Below are positions 16,783-26,194 of a stretch of DNA of 64,000 nucleotides, piece after piece; position 1 is the first letter of the stretch; each line of letters starts with the position of its first letter. Made by a program: the position numbers and the translations under genes. This DNA is from Phaseolibacter flectens ATCC 12775 (GTDB taxonomy: Bacteria > Pseudomonadota > Gammaproteobacteria > Enterobacterales > Enterobacteriaceae). The stretch is from positions 764,133 to 828,132 of the forward strand of contig NZ_KI912487.1 of assembly GCF_000518745.1 (NCBI RefSeq), read 5' to 3'. The notes under the pieces were generated by a model that was given only the letters and a program-made list of their open reading frames with translations, had not been told where the DNA came from and did not search any database.

Positions 16783-17156
16783 CTGCGTCATTCATTTGAA
16801 AGTCAAATGAAGTATTATGATGCAAAGACAACACGATTTGTCATATTTAAGGCTTCCACTTGCGAGTCAGAAACATCCCACCTACTGATTTACCGACTAG
16901 GTCGAAGTGCCCAATAAAGCAAAAGGTTAGACAACACACGAGCTTGCTGACGTTGGATAAAGGATTGAGTCACCCCGTCGGTTATGCTTCCCTAAATACA
17001 ACACCTAGGCGCGCAAACCCGCTGAACCTGACTTTGTGATAATGATGTATTAGCGTGCGGTCTCTCTTAAGCGTTAATGAAAGCTGACTGGATTAGAGAT
17101 GGTTTTTTTATTGCTTGTTTTGAGGACATCGATTTGTTTAGAAAGTGATGTTAATT

Positions 17157-17207
17157 GACTAGGGTTGTTGATAATATTTTATTTAAATATTATCAACAAC
17201 CCTAGTC
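17157..17207. repeat. Perfect 23-bp inverted repeat with 5-nt loop
   Basis: The arms (17157-17179 and 17185-17207) are exact reverse complements beginning GACTAGGGTTGTTG and separated by TATTT. The outer half is GC-containing and the inner half is AT-rich. It lacks a T run, so it is not a standard terminator. It lies in non-coding DNA between the lipase and lectin genes. Confidence 0.9.
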
Positions 17208-17306
17208 CCATATCACGTTATTCATTATAAACCAGCGAGAGAATAAAGCGCCCATAATAACTAATTACGAGCGCTGAGAGATGTGATTTATTTTATCACA
17301 TGATCA

Positions 17307-17819
17307 TTAATTTAAGTGAGTGAAACGCCATTGCTGTCTATTGGTAAAGGCAGGATTGTTACAATCAAGCAGTAAAGGTACATTAATTTGCTCAGAACTG
17401 AAGGCCAAACATTTATCTAGCCCTACATTATAAATACGATTTTGGTCAATTTTCCATTGCATTTTTTTATCATCAGGACGACATTGATCCGTCATAACCT
17501 GAATCGTATTATTTTTAACAGTCAAGCAAATATCATTATCTAACCCAGTCATAAGCGTTTTATTATAAGGCGAATAAGTCCAATCAATCAGTGCAGTTTC
17601 TTTCTGGCAATTCACTGTTTTAAATTGAATACCAACCCCCATGCGACCGTCACCTTCGGGTGAATTCAGACAGTAAAGTTTATCCATTTTGCTACCATGT
17701 AATACATGTTGAATCTCACCAATACGATAATCAGATCCTGACTTGACCGCTTGATAACCTGCGGCATATGAATTAGATGCTAAAAATACCAGTGACAATG
17801 TTAATAATACCTTTTTCAT
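17307..17819 (-). CDS. Secreted ricin-type beta-trefoil lectin protein
   Basis: The 170-residue protein starts MKKVLLTLSLVFLASNSYAA, a clear Sec signal peptide with cleavage near residue 19-20. The mature part looks like one ricin-B-type beta-trefoil: DNDICLTVKNNTIQV, DQCRPDDKKMQWKID, VGLDKCLAF and NRQQWRF, where the QxW motifs mark the repeats. Such domains bind sugars. Cysteines (KLYCLNSP, NCQK, ICLT, DQC, KCLAF, LDCN) suggest disulfides in the periplasm or outside. CdtA/CdtC toxin subunits have this fold, but no CdtB-like gene is nearby. Function beyond carbohydrate binding is unknown. The start at 17819 is preferred to the ATG four codons upstream. Confidence 0.75.
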   Translation of the reverse strand: MKKVLLTLSLVFLASNSYAAGYQAVKSGSDYRIGEIQHVLHGSKMDKLYCLNSPEGDGRMGVGIQFKTVNCQKETALIDWTYSPYNKTLMTGLDNDICLTVKNNTIQVMTDQCRPDDKKMQWKIDQNRIYNVGLDKCLAFSSEQINVPLLLDCNNPAFTNRQQWRFTHLN

Positions 17820-18386
17820 AATCATCTCCATTTGTTTATTATAATGTTGTTTTACTGCTCAGATTATTATATTGGTATTTTTTTAAAATAAACTGTTAAA
17901 TCATTGCTTTCATAAAACTTATTATTTCATTCATAAAATTATTTATCGAAAAAACTTTAACCAAATTAAACTTTTTTTCTGTGCACGTAAATAAAAAAAA
18001 GAATTCAGTCCGATAAGGCCATTTCAAAGCCCGTGCTGCTTATAACAAAACACGATCAATCAGATTCGCCTGCCTAGTGTTACACGCCTGTCAAAAAAAT
18101 TAAAATCACATCTCAAACAAGTTAAATTCGTTGCTTTACTCTTCCGTGTTCATTTAAAAAAAATTAATTTCCATCATCAGTGATTACTCTGCACTAAGGG
18201 GCTTATTTTTTCTCCTTTATTCATGAAGTTAAATTGTTTTTATAAATTTAACTCGGATAAATCTTTATTAAAATTTGATAAATATAAATTATCTGCCAGG
18301 ATAAACCCATTGGGCGAGTAAGTTTTTTTACTTGTCTCCTGTTGATCATCGAGATCGGTCTAACTTATTGGTTATCAAAGGAGCTA
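17820..18386. other. AT-rich intergenic region
   Basis: About 570 bp, strongly AT-rich, between the lectin gene and the divergent UvrA-like gene. It presumably holds both promoters. No gene or clear regulatory repeat was seen. Confidence 0.5.
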
Positions 18387-20648
18387 ATGATGCAATGGAT
18401 AGAAGTCACCAATGCAACCCAAAATAATCTAAAAAATATCTCAGTGAAAGTCCCCGTGAACAAGATCACTGCCTTCACGGGCGTGTCAGGCTCAGGAAAA
18501 TCCTCGCTGGTATTTGGAGTACTGGCAGCGGAATCGCAACGTCAACTCAATTTTACCTATCCCACTTTTCTGCGTAACCGCTTACCTCATGGCGGCATAC
18601 CTTGTGTCGATGCCATTTCTGGCCTATCCACTGCCATCATTATTGATCAAAAAGCTCTGGGCGTGAATCGTCGTTCGACTGTTGGTACCGCAACGGATGC
18701 CGCCTCTTTGTTACGCTTAATTTTTTCACGTTGCGGACAGCCTTTTGTCGGTTACTCGCCAGTGTTTTCCTTTAATGATCCTGTAGGAGCTTGCCCTCAT
18801 TGCCAAGGATTGGGCGTCGCAACAGAGATTGATATCCAGCAATTAATCGATATCGATAAATCCCTCAACCAAGGAGCCATTAATTTCAAAGGCTATGCGC
18901 CGGGCAGCTGGTACTGGAAGTGGTATTTGCGTACCGGGTTATTTGATGCAGATTTAAAATTACGCGACTACCCACCAGAATTACTGGATAAATTACTGTA
19001 CGCACCGATCCAACCCCTGTTAAATCCGCCCGAGGGATGGTATGCAACTGCAAAATATGAAGGCGTGGTGCACCGTTTTCGTCGCATGTATCTCGGTGAA
19101 GGTAATGATGGACACAAAAAACGTTATGCTGATGATCTTTCTAGGATCATTACCACTATCACTTGTCCAACATGCCAAGGACAGCGTTTAAATCAACGGG
19201 CGCTCAGTTGCCTTATCGACGGTAAAAATATCGCTCAGTTAGGTTGTCTGCCCTTAACCGAACTCCAGCAGTGTATGAATCAATGGCACTTCCCTGAAGT
19301 TGCTCCGGCGTTAGAGAATTTGCAATCTTTACTCACTACCTTGATCGATCTTGGATTAGGCTATTTACACTTGAATCGGACGACGCCTTCCCTCTCTGGC
19401 GGCGAATCGCAACGTATAAAAATGGTTCGTCATCTCAATAGTTCATTAACTCGATTTACCTATATTCTTGATGAGCCTTCTACCGGCTTGCATCCCAAAG
19501 ATGTTCGCCATTTAGCTAAAATTTTGATCCGACTGCGAGATAAAGGTAATACAGTCCTGTTAGTCGAGCATGACAGCGACTTAATTAGTATTGCCGACTA
19601 TATCGTGGAGATGGGGCCAGGTTCAGGCTCTGCGGGAGGGCAGATCCTGTATGCTGGCCATTATCATTCATTTCTGAAACACTCAACCCCGACATCCCAA
19701 TATTTATCAGCACCACGCTCATTTGCCTCGCCCCGCAAACCCGGCGCACATGCTTATCAGATACAGACTGCCACATTGAATAATTTGCAAAATATTCAGT
19801 TGTCAATTCCTACGGGTTTACTGATTGCCATGACCGGTGTGGCGGGCTCTGGGAAGAGCTCGTTAATGAAAGTAATACAACGCCATTATCCAGAATCCAG
19901 TTTCATTGATCAACAACCGTTACGCGGTAGTATCAACTCAACCCTCGCCACTTGGATGGGCTTTATGGATCGGATCAGGGATCGGTTTGCCAAACATAAT
20001 CATGTCTCACGCCATTGGTTCAGTCCCCTTTCAAAAGGAAAATGCCCAATTTGTAAAGGCAAAGGACGCATTATCACTGAACTCGCTTTTCTTGATAGCA
20101 CCGAGGCGATTTGTGAGGCCTGTCAAGGCAGCGGTTTCAATCAGACCGCTCTCAGTTGGCATTTGAAGGGCAAGAATATTGCTGAGGTACTGGCATTGTC
20201 CGTTGAGGATGCCGCGGATTTTTTTAAACAGGACAACGCCATTGTCGCGCCAATCAATCAACTAGATCAAGTGGGACTCGGTCATCTGAGTTTAGGGCGA
20301 AATACTTTGAGTTTATCAGGAGGTGAGCGACAGCGGGTCAAATTAGCAGCACAACTAGACCGTCCCCCTTCGTTACTGATTATGGATGAACCGACCAGTG
20401 GACTGCATGGTCAAGATGTGCATCATTTACTCTCACTGCTCAATAAAATGGTGGATACTGGCACGACGATTATTATGGTTGAGCACCATTTGGATGCCAT
20501 GCTGGCCGCTGATTGGATCATTGATTTGGGGCCTGGCCCTGGAAAGCATGGCGGAAGACTGATCTATAATGGACTCGCTGCTGACATTATTCATGTTAAC
20601 GAGAGTGTTACCGCAAGAGAGTTAATTCGATACTTGGTAACTCAGTAA
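18387..20648 (+). CDS. UvrA-like ABC ATPase (UvrA2/DrrC-type paralogue)
   Basis: The 753-residue protein has two UvrA-type ATPase halves. Half one: GVSGSGKSSLVFG (Walker A), zinc-finger-like CPHCQG and CPTCQG, LSGGESQRIKM and DEPSTGLHP. Half two: GVAGSGKSSLM, CPICKG and CEACQG, LSGGERQRVKLA and MDEPTSGLHG. At about 750 residues it is shorter than UvrA (940), and the region that binds UvrB is reduced, as in UvrA2 and DrrC-like proteins tied to drug or DNA-damage tolerance. The ATG at 18387 has AAGGAG upstream; a TTG 45 bp earlier is an unlikely start. It stands alone, with a TetR gene 650 bp downstream. A role in self-protection against a DNA-binding compound is possible but unproven. Confidence 0.88.
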   Translation: MMQWIEVTNATQNNLKNISVKVPVNKITAFTGVSGSGKSSLVFGVLAAESQRQLNFTYPTFLRNRLPHGGIPCVDAISGLSTAIIIDQKALGVNRRSTVGTATDAASLLRLIFSRCGQPFVGYSPVFSFNDPVGACPHCQGLGVATEIDIQQLIDIDKSLNQGAINFKGYAPGSWYWKWYLRTGLFDADLKLRDYPPELLDKLLYAPIQPLLNPPEGWYATAKYEGVVHRFRRMYLGEGNDGHKKRYADDLSRIITTITCPTCQGQRLNQRALSCLIDGKNIAQLGCLPLTELQQCMNQWHFPEVAPALENLQSLLTTLIDLGLGYLHLNRTTPSLSGGESQRIKMVRHLNSSLTRFTYILDEPSTGLHPKDVRHLAKILIRLRDKGNTVLLVEHDSDLISIADYIVEMGPGSGSAGGQILYAGHYHSFLKHSTPTSQYLSAPRSFASPRKPGAHAYQIQTATLNNLQNIQLSIPTGLLIAMTGVAGSGKSSLMKVIQRHYPESSFIDQQPLRGSINSTLATWMGFMDRIRDRFAKHNHVSRHWFSPLSKGKCPICKGKGRIITELAFLDSTEAICEACQGSGFNQTALSWHLKGKNIAEVLALSVEDAADFFKQDNAIVAPINQLDQVGLGHLSLGRNTLSLSGGERQRVKLAAQLDRPPSLLIMDEPTSGLHGQDVHHLLSLLNKMVDTGTTIIMVEHHLDAMLAADWIIDLGPGPGKHGGRLIYNGLAADIIHVNESVTARELIRYLVTQ

Positions 20649-21296
20649 GGAAAAAAAGGATCGTTCTTTTTTCGATAATACGAACGCATCCTCAATCAAA
20701 AGGGGGGACCTATCGCCAATATAGCAATAGGGCTCACTTTTTGCCGCGGTGTTGGCTTAAATGAGACATTATCTGGACGCGAATAAATTCAGTGTAAAGA
20801 GTAAGCTATACTTAGCAGAATGATGATAAAAAACTACCTAATCCCCCGTTAACCAGTTTACCTGTCGAGTCCGACCTATTTTTTCAGCGCAATAAATCAG
20901 ACTATCCCGAAGATTTTCAATATCATAATATGATATTTTATCAGCTTGTCATACTGTTTTTCTGGATAAAAATTCAATATGGTTCTGTCCATGCTGTCTC
21001 TGTGATATTAAAAATAGACTGCGCGTGCGCTTTTCATTGGTTGGGGACACTAATCTAGCAGAGAGCCAAATATGGATCGCTATTGTGCTAAGCACTTTCC
21101 GAAAAATAAACCCAGTGAATGCCGTGTGCCACAATGAATAACACACTAACCCTCGTTTGCTCTTCACCGCGTCACGATGACAACAAGGCTTGCGCGGCAT
21201 ATTACACCGCGCAATCCGTGATCATGCAGATAAGTTCTGAAGGTGAATAAAATCAAGTGAGGGGTCCCGATCACAGTATCTCGTCGAGTAGAAAAT
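20649..21296. other. Intergenic region, possibly eroded gene
   Basis: About 650 bp with no convincing gene. A minus-strand open frame at 20949-21200 (83 residues) has no recognised family. TetR-type regulators often face their target gene, so a lost target could have been here, but no similarity could be seen. Confidence 0.4.
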
Positions 21297-21875
21297 ATGA
21301 GTAAAAAAGAACATATCCTGAATGTCGCTGAAGCATTGTTTAATGAATTTGGATTTGCTGCGGTGGGCGTAGATTTAATAAAAAAAGCAGCAAAGGTGTC
21401 AAAAACATCGTTATATCGCTATTTTGGTTCGAAAAATTCACTGATTGAATCCGTACTCATGCGACGACATCACCGTTTTTCTGGACAATTGACCTCTGCG
21501 GTTAACGCGGCGGCCGACATGAACACTCGGCTTGATGCGATCTTGGATTGGCATTTTGCTTGGTTTAAAGCGATCAATTTCCGAGGTTGTATGTTTATGC
21601 ACGCGCTGACAGAGTTTAAGCATCGCGATCCTCATTTAAGTGAGGGCGCCGTACAGCATAAATTATGGTTAAGAACTTTAATTTCCAACTGCTTTAGTGG
21701 CTCAGAGCTCGATATAAAAAATAAAACTGAAGCTATTATGACCCTCGTGGAAGGTATGATCATTCGAGCTGAATTTGGTGAGTTCACAGAGAATGAACAG
21801 CTGTATCGACTCAGTGTTAAAGCACTGGCTGCAACTGACTTTACCCCACCGAAAACCACGCGGGTACTCATGTAG
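21297..21875 (+). CDS. TetR/AcrR family transcriptional regulator
   Basis: The 192-residue protein has a typical TetR N-terminus: ILNVAEALFNEFGFAAVGVDLIKKAAKVSKTSLYRYFGSKNSLIESVL (split by helix turns, residues 6-54), with the recognition helix around SKTSLYRYF. The C-terminal ligand-binding part contains FRGCMFMHALTEF, a pattern common in the YcdC/AcrR-like subgroup with a C..........E/H region. It should repress a nearby operon and release it on binding a small ligand. No obvious target lies next to it except the UvrA-like gene upstream and the divergent end of the fatty-acid-type operon downstream. The target is unknown. Confidence 0.88.
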   Translation: MSKKEHILNVAEALFNEFGFAAVGVDLIKKAAKVSKTSLYRYFGSKNSLIESVLMRRHHRFSGQLTSAVNAAADMNTRLDAILDWHFAWFKAINFRGCMFMHALTEFKHRDPHLSEGAVQHKLWLRTLISNCFSGSELDIKNKTEAIMTLVEGMIIRAEFGEFTENEQLYRLSVKALAATDFTPPKTTRVLM

Positions 21876-22164
21876 TGGCAGCATCTCTGCCAGGCATATT
21901 GCGCTAAATTTGAATAACGCTGCCTTTAAAGGTCAATGAGGGAGGGATCGAACATCACTGAGGGGATGTAAAAACATTCACAGCCTAGAGTGACAATAAC
22001 GGCATAGACTCACAACACTGGGTCGATGGAAACCGAACATAAAATCCCCTGCAATTGCAATCCTAAGCCATTCTATCCTCGAAAGTGGGCATTCAGATAA
22101 TTCCCCAAGATCGGAAAGCATGCAATGACTGTTCAGTCTATCTTACAATAAGAAAATACCGCCT

Positions 22165-23640
22165 TTAGTTATTTCGACATTTAACTGCCAAGGAAATGGA
22201 AAATATCCCCCACGGATCGACACGTTGGCTTATCTTAATAAACCCCGCCGTCAAAACCAACTGATCAAGTTCGCTCTGAAAACGACGTCGTACCACCCAA
22301 GCCTTTCTATCATTGTGACGAATCATCACCCGAGCCATATAATCATGCCGTGGATGTAAGAGAATATTGGTATAAATAAACAGTCCGTCATCCTCAAGGC
22401 TGTGATAAATCCCTTTCAGCGATGTCATCACATTTTCATTATTTTCGAACAGTTCATAAAACCCGGAAGCGACCGCAATAGTCCGATCACGAGGCAAGGA
22501 TGCCAGATCATCTAATGAAAAAGCATCACCTTTTTCATAGGTAATTTTAGAATTTAGATTTCTATCGCTAATTAATTTTTGCCCATAAATACAATTATCC
22601 AAGTCATAATCTCGTAGAGTCACATTGCCAACTTTATTAAAAACAGGATCGGTGAGATCAAATAAGTATTTTGCATGTCCCGCTGCAATATCAAGAATAT
22701 TCACCGTTTTATTTTTTGCTATTAACGTATTTATTGCCAAAAGGAGATAATCGTGAACAGCGCTTTCCCTGCAACGCACGCCCTGCCACGATATATTATT
22801 TAAGTAAAACTTATCAATCAATACACCAAGTCCCCCTTTTCCATTGGGTTTGTTGTGATAAATATAGTCAAGCATGGCACCAGAATCAAAACCGGTTTTA
22901 ATACCTATTCTTATACCTTCAGAAAAATAGCCTGAAATATAAAGAATGGCACGATGTGTTTTCCAATAAAGTCGTTTTAATATTTTTTTCTCCGGCGAGG
23001 ATAAGTGTTTCATCTCCTTAAACGTTGAGCCTGCTTTATCTGCATTGATTAAAGAAGTCTCATCACGAACTACGTTTAAAGAAGACAAAATGAAAGCGTG
23101 GACTCGCTTATAAAGATGAGTCGTACTCAAACCCTCATCAAGGATGATCGATAAAGGGTGAACCTTGAGAAAGTCTTTATATAACTGAACAGGATGACGA
23201 TGTGCCTTTGAAATGATCAGCATAATCGGACAGGTGATCGCAGACGCATCCCCTGCGATTTTTTTTATGTTTACAAGGTGTGTAATACCCAGTTCGAGAA
23301 TCGGTGAAACAAATATTGCCGCTTTGACTCGAGGTGCAAAATCATGAGCCCAAGTTAAAAAAGAGGCCATGACAGTACGATCACAAATAAAAATAACATT
23401 ATCTCTTTTATAGGTTGATTGAAGTAATTTTTCTTCATAATACGCATTAATTTCCTCAGCATCTCCCCTCACACTCCTATGATGATTTATTTTTTTTATT
23501 TTCAAACTTAGAATATGTATGTTATTAATATAGCGTAGCTTATTTGTTATTTTGTAAAATTGATCGCTGATCTTACCATAGTGCAAAGCAATAACTATTA
23601 CTTTTTTCACACCATCAATTCTTGCATTCTTTTTTGACAT
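22165..23640 (-). CDS. YnbC-like alpha/beta hydrolase - SAM methyltransferase fusion, hydrolase half degenerate
   Basis: The 491-residue protein has two parts. Residues ~1-195 follow the alpha/beta-hydrolase (lysophospholipase) order, including WAHDFAPRVKAAIFVSP after the expected nucleophile elbow. At the elbow, where GxSxG is expected, the sequence is FICDRTVMA, so the catalytic serine is missing. Residues ~270-491 form a Methyltransf_20-type (PF12147) methyltransferase with the SAM motif VNILDIAAGHAKYL and DYDLDNCIYGQ. E. coli YnbC has the same fusion. The gene is last in a six-gene operon. The likely role is methyl transfer to the acyl product or its ester, with the dead hydrolase half perhaps binding acyl chains. 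Substrate unknown. Confidence 0.78.
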   Translation of the reverse strand: MSKKNARIDGVKKVIVIALHYGKISDQFYKITNKLRYINNIHILSLKIKKINHHRSVRGDAEEINAYYEEKLLQSTYKRDNVIFICDRTVMASFLTWAHDFAPRVKAAIFVSPILELGITHLVNIKKIAGDASAITCPIMLIISKAHRHPVQLYKDFLKVHPLSIILDEGLSTTHLYKRVHAFILSSLNVVRDETSLINADKAGSTFKEMKHLSSPEKKILKRLYWKTHRAILYISGYFSEGIRIGIKTGFDSGAMLDYIYHNKPNGKGGLGVLIDKFYLNNISWQGVRCRESAVHDYLLLAINTLIAKNKTVNILDIAAGHAKYLFDLTDPVFNKVGNVTLRDYDLDNCIYGQKLISDRNLNSKITYEKGDAFSLDDLASLPRDRTIAVASGFYELFENNENVMTSLKGIYHSLEDDGLFIYTNILLHPRHDYMARVMIRHNDRKAWVVRRRFQSELDQLVLTAGFIKISQRVDPWGIFSISLAVKCRNN

Positions 23641-23716
23641 GATAATTTACCAGAAAATGAATTAAAGAACATGTTCATTAAAGACATGTAACATTAGCTA
23701 TAATATCAACCGCTGA

Positions 23717-24649
23717 TTATTGTGATATTTTATTATTTATAGAAATCGTTTCTCTAATTTTTTTTAGAATTCTCGGTTCCCATTCATTATCCCATTGTGC
23801 GATCAGATGTTTTATTTTAGCACCGATATTAGATGTCTTTGCATCGAATCCCGGCGCGACAAAGTTAACTTTTTTAGGTAGCCTACGATTTAAATTATCA
23901 ATTGATAAATCAACGTTTAACTGTCTAGCGACAAATAATGTTGAATCGATAATAATATTATTAAATCCTGACGAATTACTTATGTAGTTATTAATTTCCT
24001 CTTTTGTCCAGAGCGTTTCACCATACATCCTTTCATAGGTCTCTATAGAAACATGACAATGTTCAATTTCTTCAACATAATGATACCCCAATAAATAGAG
24101 TACACCGAGGTTATCTGAGATATTCATCATGACATCGAGCTTGCCTTTCTCCATCACGTTATCAAAAAAGGAGAATGCAGCCATACACACTTCTGTTTCA
24201 AAAATAGCGATGCTTTTCAATGCTTTTTTAAATGAAGGACTGTGCAGCGTTAATCCTTTTTTCTGATCTTTAACGATTCCCTCGATAATCGGCTCAACAC
24301 ATTTTTTGTACGTCGGGTACATAAAATCATAAACACGGGGATGATATTTCTCACGATAAGGGGGCAAATAATTTTTCGCAATGAACAAATTTAATTTTTT
24401 ATGCGCTGCGGCATGGCGTCGTTCTTGAGAAATAAAAAAATCAAAACGATCATCGGCAAACTCGGTGTCCTTAACAAATTGATGATAGTATTTACTGATT
24501 GTATCACCATAATATTCAAAAAATTCAAGTAAGTATGATGTGCCTAATCCAATCAGAGATAATACATTATCACCAAGCCATCGATATTTAAATTCGCCAT
24601 TGAGGGACATGACAGTAAAGACATCCTTTGGCACCATTCTTAATTTCAT
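23717..24649 (-). CDS. COG3687/PF10118-type predicted metal-dependent hydrolase (ferritin-like di-metal fold)
   Basis: The 310-residue protein carries the family ligands QERRHAAAHKKLN (E, H and H), FETEVCMAAFSFFD and HYVEEIEHCHVSIETYERMYG. These carboxylates and histidines resemble a di-iron four-helix bundle, and members are annotated as predicted metal-dependent hydrolases; an oxygenase or desaturase-like role is also possible. The start at 24649 follows TAGGA; the longer open frame begins with TTG and overlaps the ketoreductase stop. In this operon it may tailor the acyl-ACP product by hydroxylation, desaturation or cleavage. The chemistry is not known for this family. Confidence 0.75.
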   Translation of the reverse strand: MKLRMVPKDVFTVMSLNGEFKYRWLGDNVLSLIGLGTSYLLEFFEYYGDTISKYYHQFVKDTEFADDRFDFFISQERRHAAAHKKLNLFIAKNYLPPYREKYHPRVYDFMYPTYKKCVEPIIEGIVKDQKKGLTLHSPSFKKALKSIAIFETEVCMAAFSFFDNVMEKGKLDVMMNISDNLGVLYLLGYHYVEEIEHCHVSIETYERMYGETLWTKEEINNYISNSSGFNNIIIDSTLFVARQLNVDLSIDNLNRRLPKKVNFVAPGFDAKTSNIGAKIKHLIAQWDNEWEPRILKKIRETISINNKISQ

Positions 24650-24663
24650 TGTTTCAATCCTAT

Positions 24664-25410
24664 TCAAATGGACAAGCCACCATCAATAATCATTGTTTGC
24701 CCAGTAATATAGTTCCCCCCTTCTCCCAATAAAAATGAAACCATACGAGCAATATCATCAGTGCCACCTACTTTTCTTAATGCCGTTTGGGCGATTAACG
24801 ATTTGCACGCGTGAGGCGAAAGTGAAGAAAACATCTCCGTTTCAATCAAACCTGGTGCAATATTATTAACACGAATATTAAATCGCCCAACTTCTCTTGC
24901 CAGACTTTGCGTCAGACCGAGTTGGGCGGCCTTGGATGCAGCATAAGACGTTTGCCCAATATTCCCCCGTAACGCAGACACTGAACTGAGCGTAATTACA
25001 CAACCATTTCCGGCAGCAATCATGGCAGATATCATCGAGTGGATCACATGAAAGGTACCATTAAGATTGGTATCGATCACTGTCTGCCAAGCCCGCATCT
25101 CAGTATTTACCAACAGCTTGTCATTTTTAATTCCAGCATTATTGATCACCCCATAAGGTGCACCATAGTCGTTGATCAAATCGGTACATAATTGTTTGAC
25201 GCCCTGCTGATCACGCACATCACAGTAGTAACAGTGGCAATCACCACCTTTTAATTTTATTTCATCAGTGAATTGTAAAGCTTGGTCTTGCTGAGTATGA
25301 TAAGTGAATATCACTTTATAGCCTTCAGCCGCTAACCTTCTGACAATACCCGCACCAATTCCTCTTTCACCAGAGGTAACAAAAATCCATTTATCATTTT
25401 GCATACGCAT
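24664..25410 (-). CDS. 3-oxoacyl-ACP reductase (FabG-like SDR)
   Basis: The 248-residue short-chain dehydrogenase has the cofactor motif TSGERGIGAGI, NNAGIKNDKLL and the catalytic set Ser (TLSSVSA), Tyr and Lys (TSYAASKAAQLG), with the conserved IAPGLIETEM and C-terminal GGNYITGQTMIIDGGLSI. This is closest to FabG-type ketoreductases that use NADPH to reduce the beta-keto group on an ACP-bound chain. It overlaps the dehydratase gene by 17 bp; either ATG at 25410 or 25404 may be used. It is a second FabG outside the main fab locus, dedicated to this operon. Confidence 0.9.
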   Translation of the reverse strand: MRMQNDKWIFVTSGERGIGAGIVRRLAAEGYKVIFTYHTQQDQALQFTDEIKLKGGDCHCYYCDVRDQQGVKQLCTDLINDYGAPYGVINNAGIKNDKLLVNTEMRAWQTVIDTNLNGTFHVIHSMISAMIAAGNGCVITLSSVSALRGNIGQTSYAASKAAQLGLTQSLAREVGRFNIRVNNIAPGLIETEMFSSLSPHACKSLIAQTALRKVGGTDDIARMVSFLLGEGGNYITGQTMIIDGGLSI

Positions 25411-26194
25411 TGTCCTTTATTAACGCATGATGTTGCGCCTCAAATGCACGTGTAATACTGCCCATGGTGGATTGATATAATAGTCTATCGTTGTGATAAA
25501 CTTGATATTTAAGAATACTGTAAACTGAATAATCCTCTTTAATCATATCTTGATCTTCATAATAAAAACGCAAGTGCTGCATGTCTTCTGGTTGAGTAGG
25601 AAAGGCATGCTCACTGATGAAAATATCTTGATCAACCTGAAAGGTGACGATCTTGCTTTTATCTGGTTCTTTGCTTATTTTCAACGCTTTTTTATAAAAA
25701 GGATCACCCTCTTGAAATTTAAAACATACACTAAATAGCAATGCATCCATAATTAGCCAAGGTGTCGTTATTTCAGGATAGGTTTTTTTATACAGATCAA
25801 GTTGTTTCGTAATGAATAAAGAATCAATAATAATTTCATTGCTCGCCCTTTTTATTTCTGCCGTTTTTTCATCCTCACCAGCATGTCCAACCACACAGCA
25901 TTGATTTTCAAAATTATTAATTTTTATCTTTTTAAGATGGGAAAGATTATTAATGGAGTAATTAACAACAGTATTTTTATAGATTGGTTTTTTTAATCGG
26001 AATTTCATCCTCGCGGGAAAAAACAAATCATGACTGAGTGCTAATTTTGCATGTTGTAAATACAACATGCCCTGCACGATAATCCCGTTCAATCCATTTT
26101 TTCTGGCAATCACTTCGTCAAAATGAACTTGATTATAATCACCTGAGAAAAAAGCCCACTTATCAATATCTTTTTCAGAAAAACATTGAGTCAC
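25394..26194 (-). CDS. MaoC-like (hotdog) dehydratase, fused or extended
   Basis: The 266-residue protein opens FSEKDIDKWAFFSGDYNQVHFDE, the MaoC hydratase signature with D and H of the active site (AxxSGDxNxxH), followed by NGLNGIIVQGMLYLQHAKLAL. The N-terminal ~110 residues form one hotdog; the C-terminal half (~115-260) has low similarity but a matching size for a second, non-catalytic hotdog, giving a double-hotdog dehydratase. It should remove water from the 3-hydroxyacyl-ACP made by the ketoreductase. It overlaps both neighbours in the operon, indicating translational coupling. Confidence 0.8.
   Translation of the reverse strand: MTQCFSEKDIDKWAFFSGDYNQVHFDEVIARKNGLNGIIVQGMLYLQHAKLALSHDLFFPARMKFRLKKPIYKNTVVNYSINNLSHLKKIKINNFENQCCVVGHAGEDEKTAEIKRASNEIIIDSLFITKQLDLYKKTYPEITTPWLIMDALLFSVCFKFQEGDPFYKKALKISKEPDKSKIVTFQVDQDIFISEHAFPTQPEDMQHLRFYYEDQDMIKEDYSVYSILKYQVYHNDRLLYQSTMGSITRAFEAQHHALIKDNAYAK

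Larger units (their letters stand above)
16723..17306. other. Intergenic region with terminator and long palindrome
   Basis: About 580 bp. It contains the lipase terminator and a perfect 23-bp inverted repeat, each listed separately. Nothing else recognisable. Confidence 0.6.

Noticed and set aside
20949..21200. 83-residue minus-strand open frame near the TetR gene
   Set aside because: No family match, no ribosome site and low coding character; could be eroded but cannot be supported as a gene.
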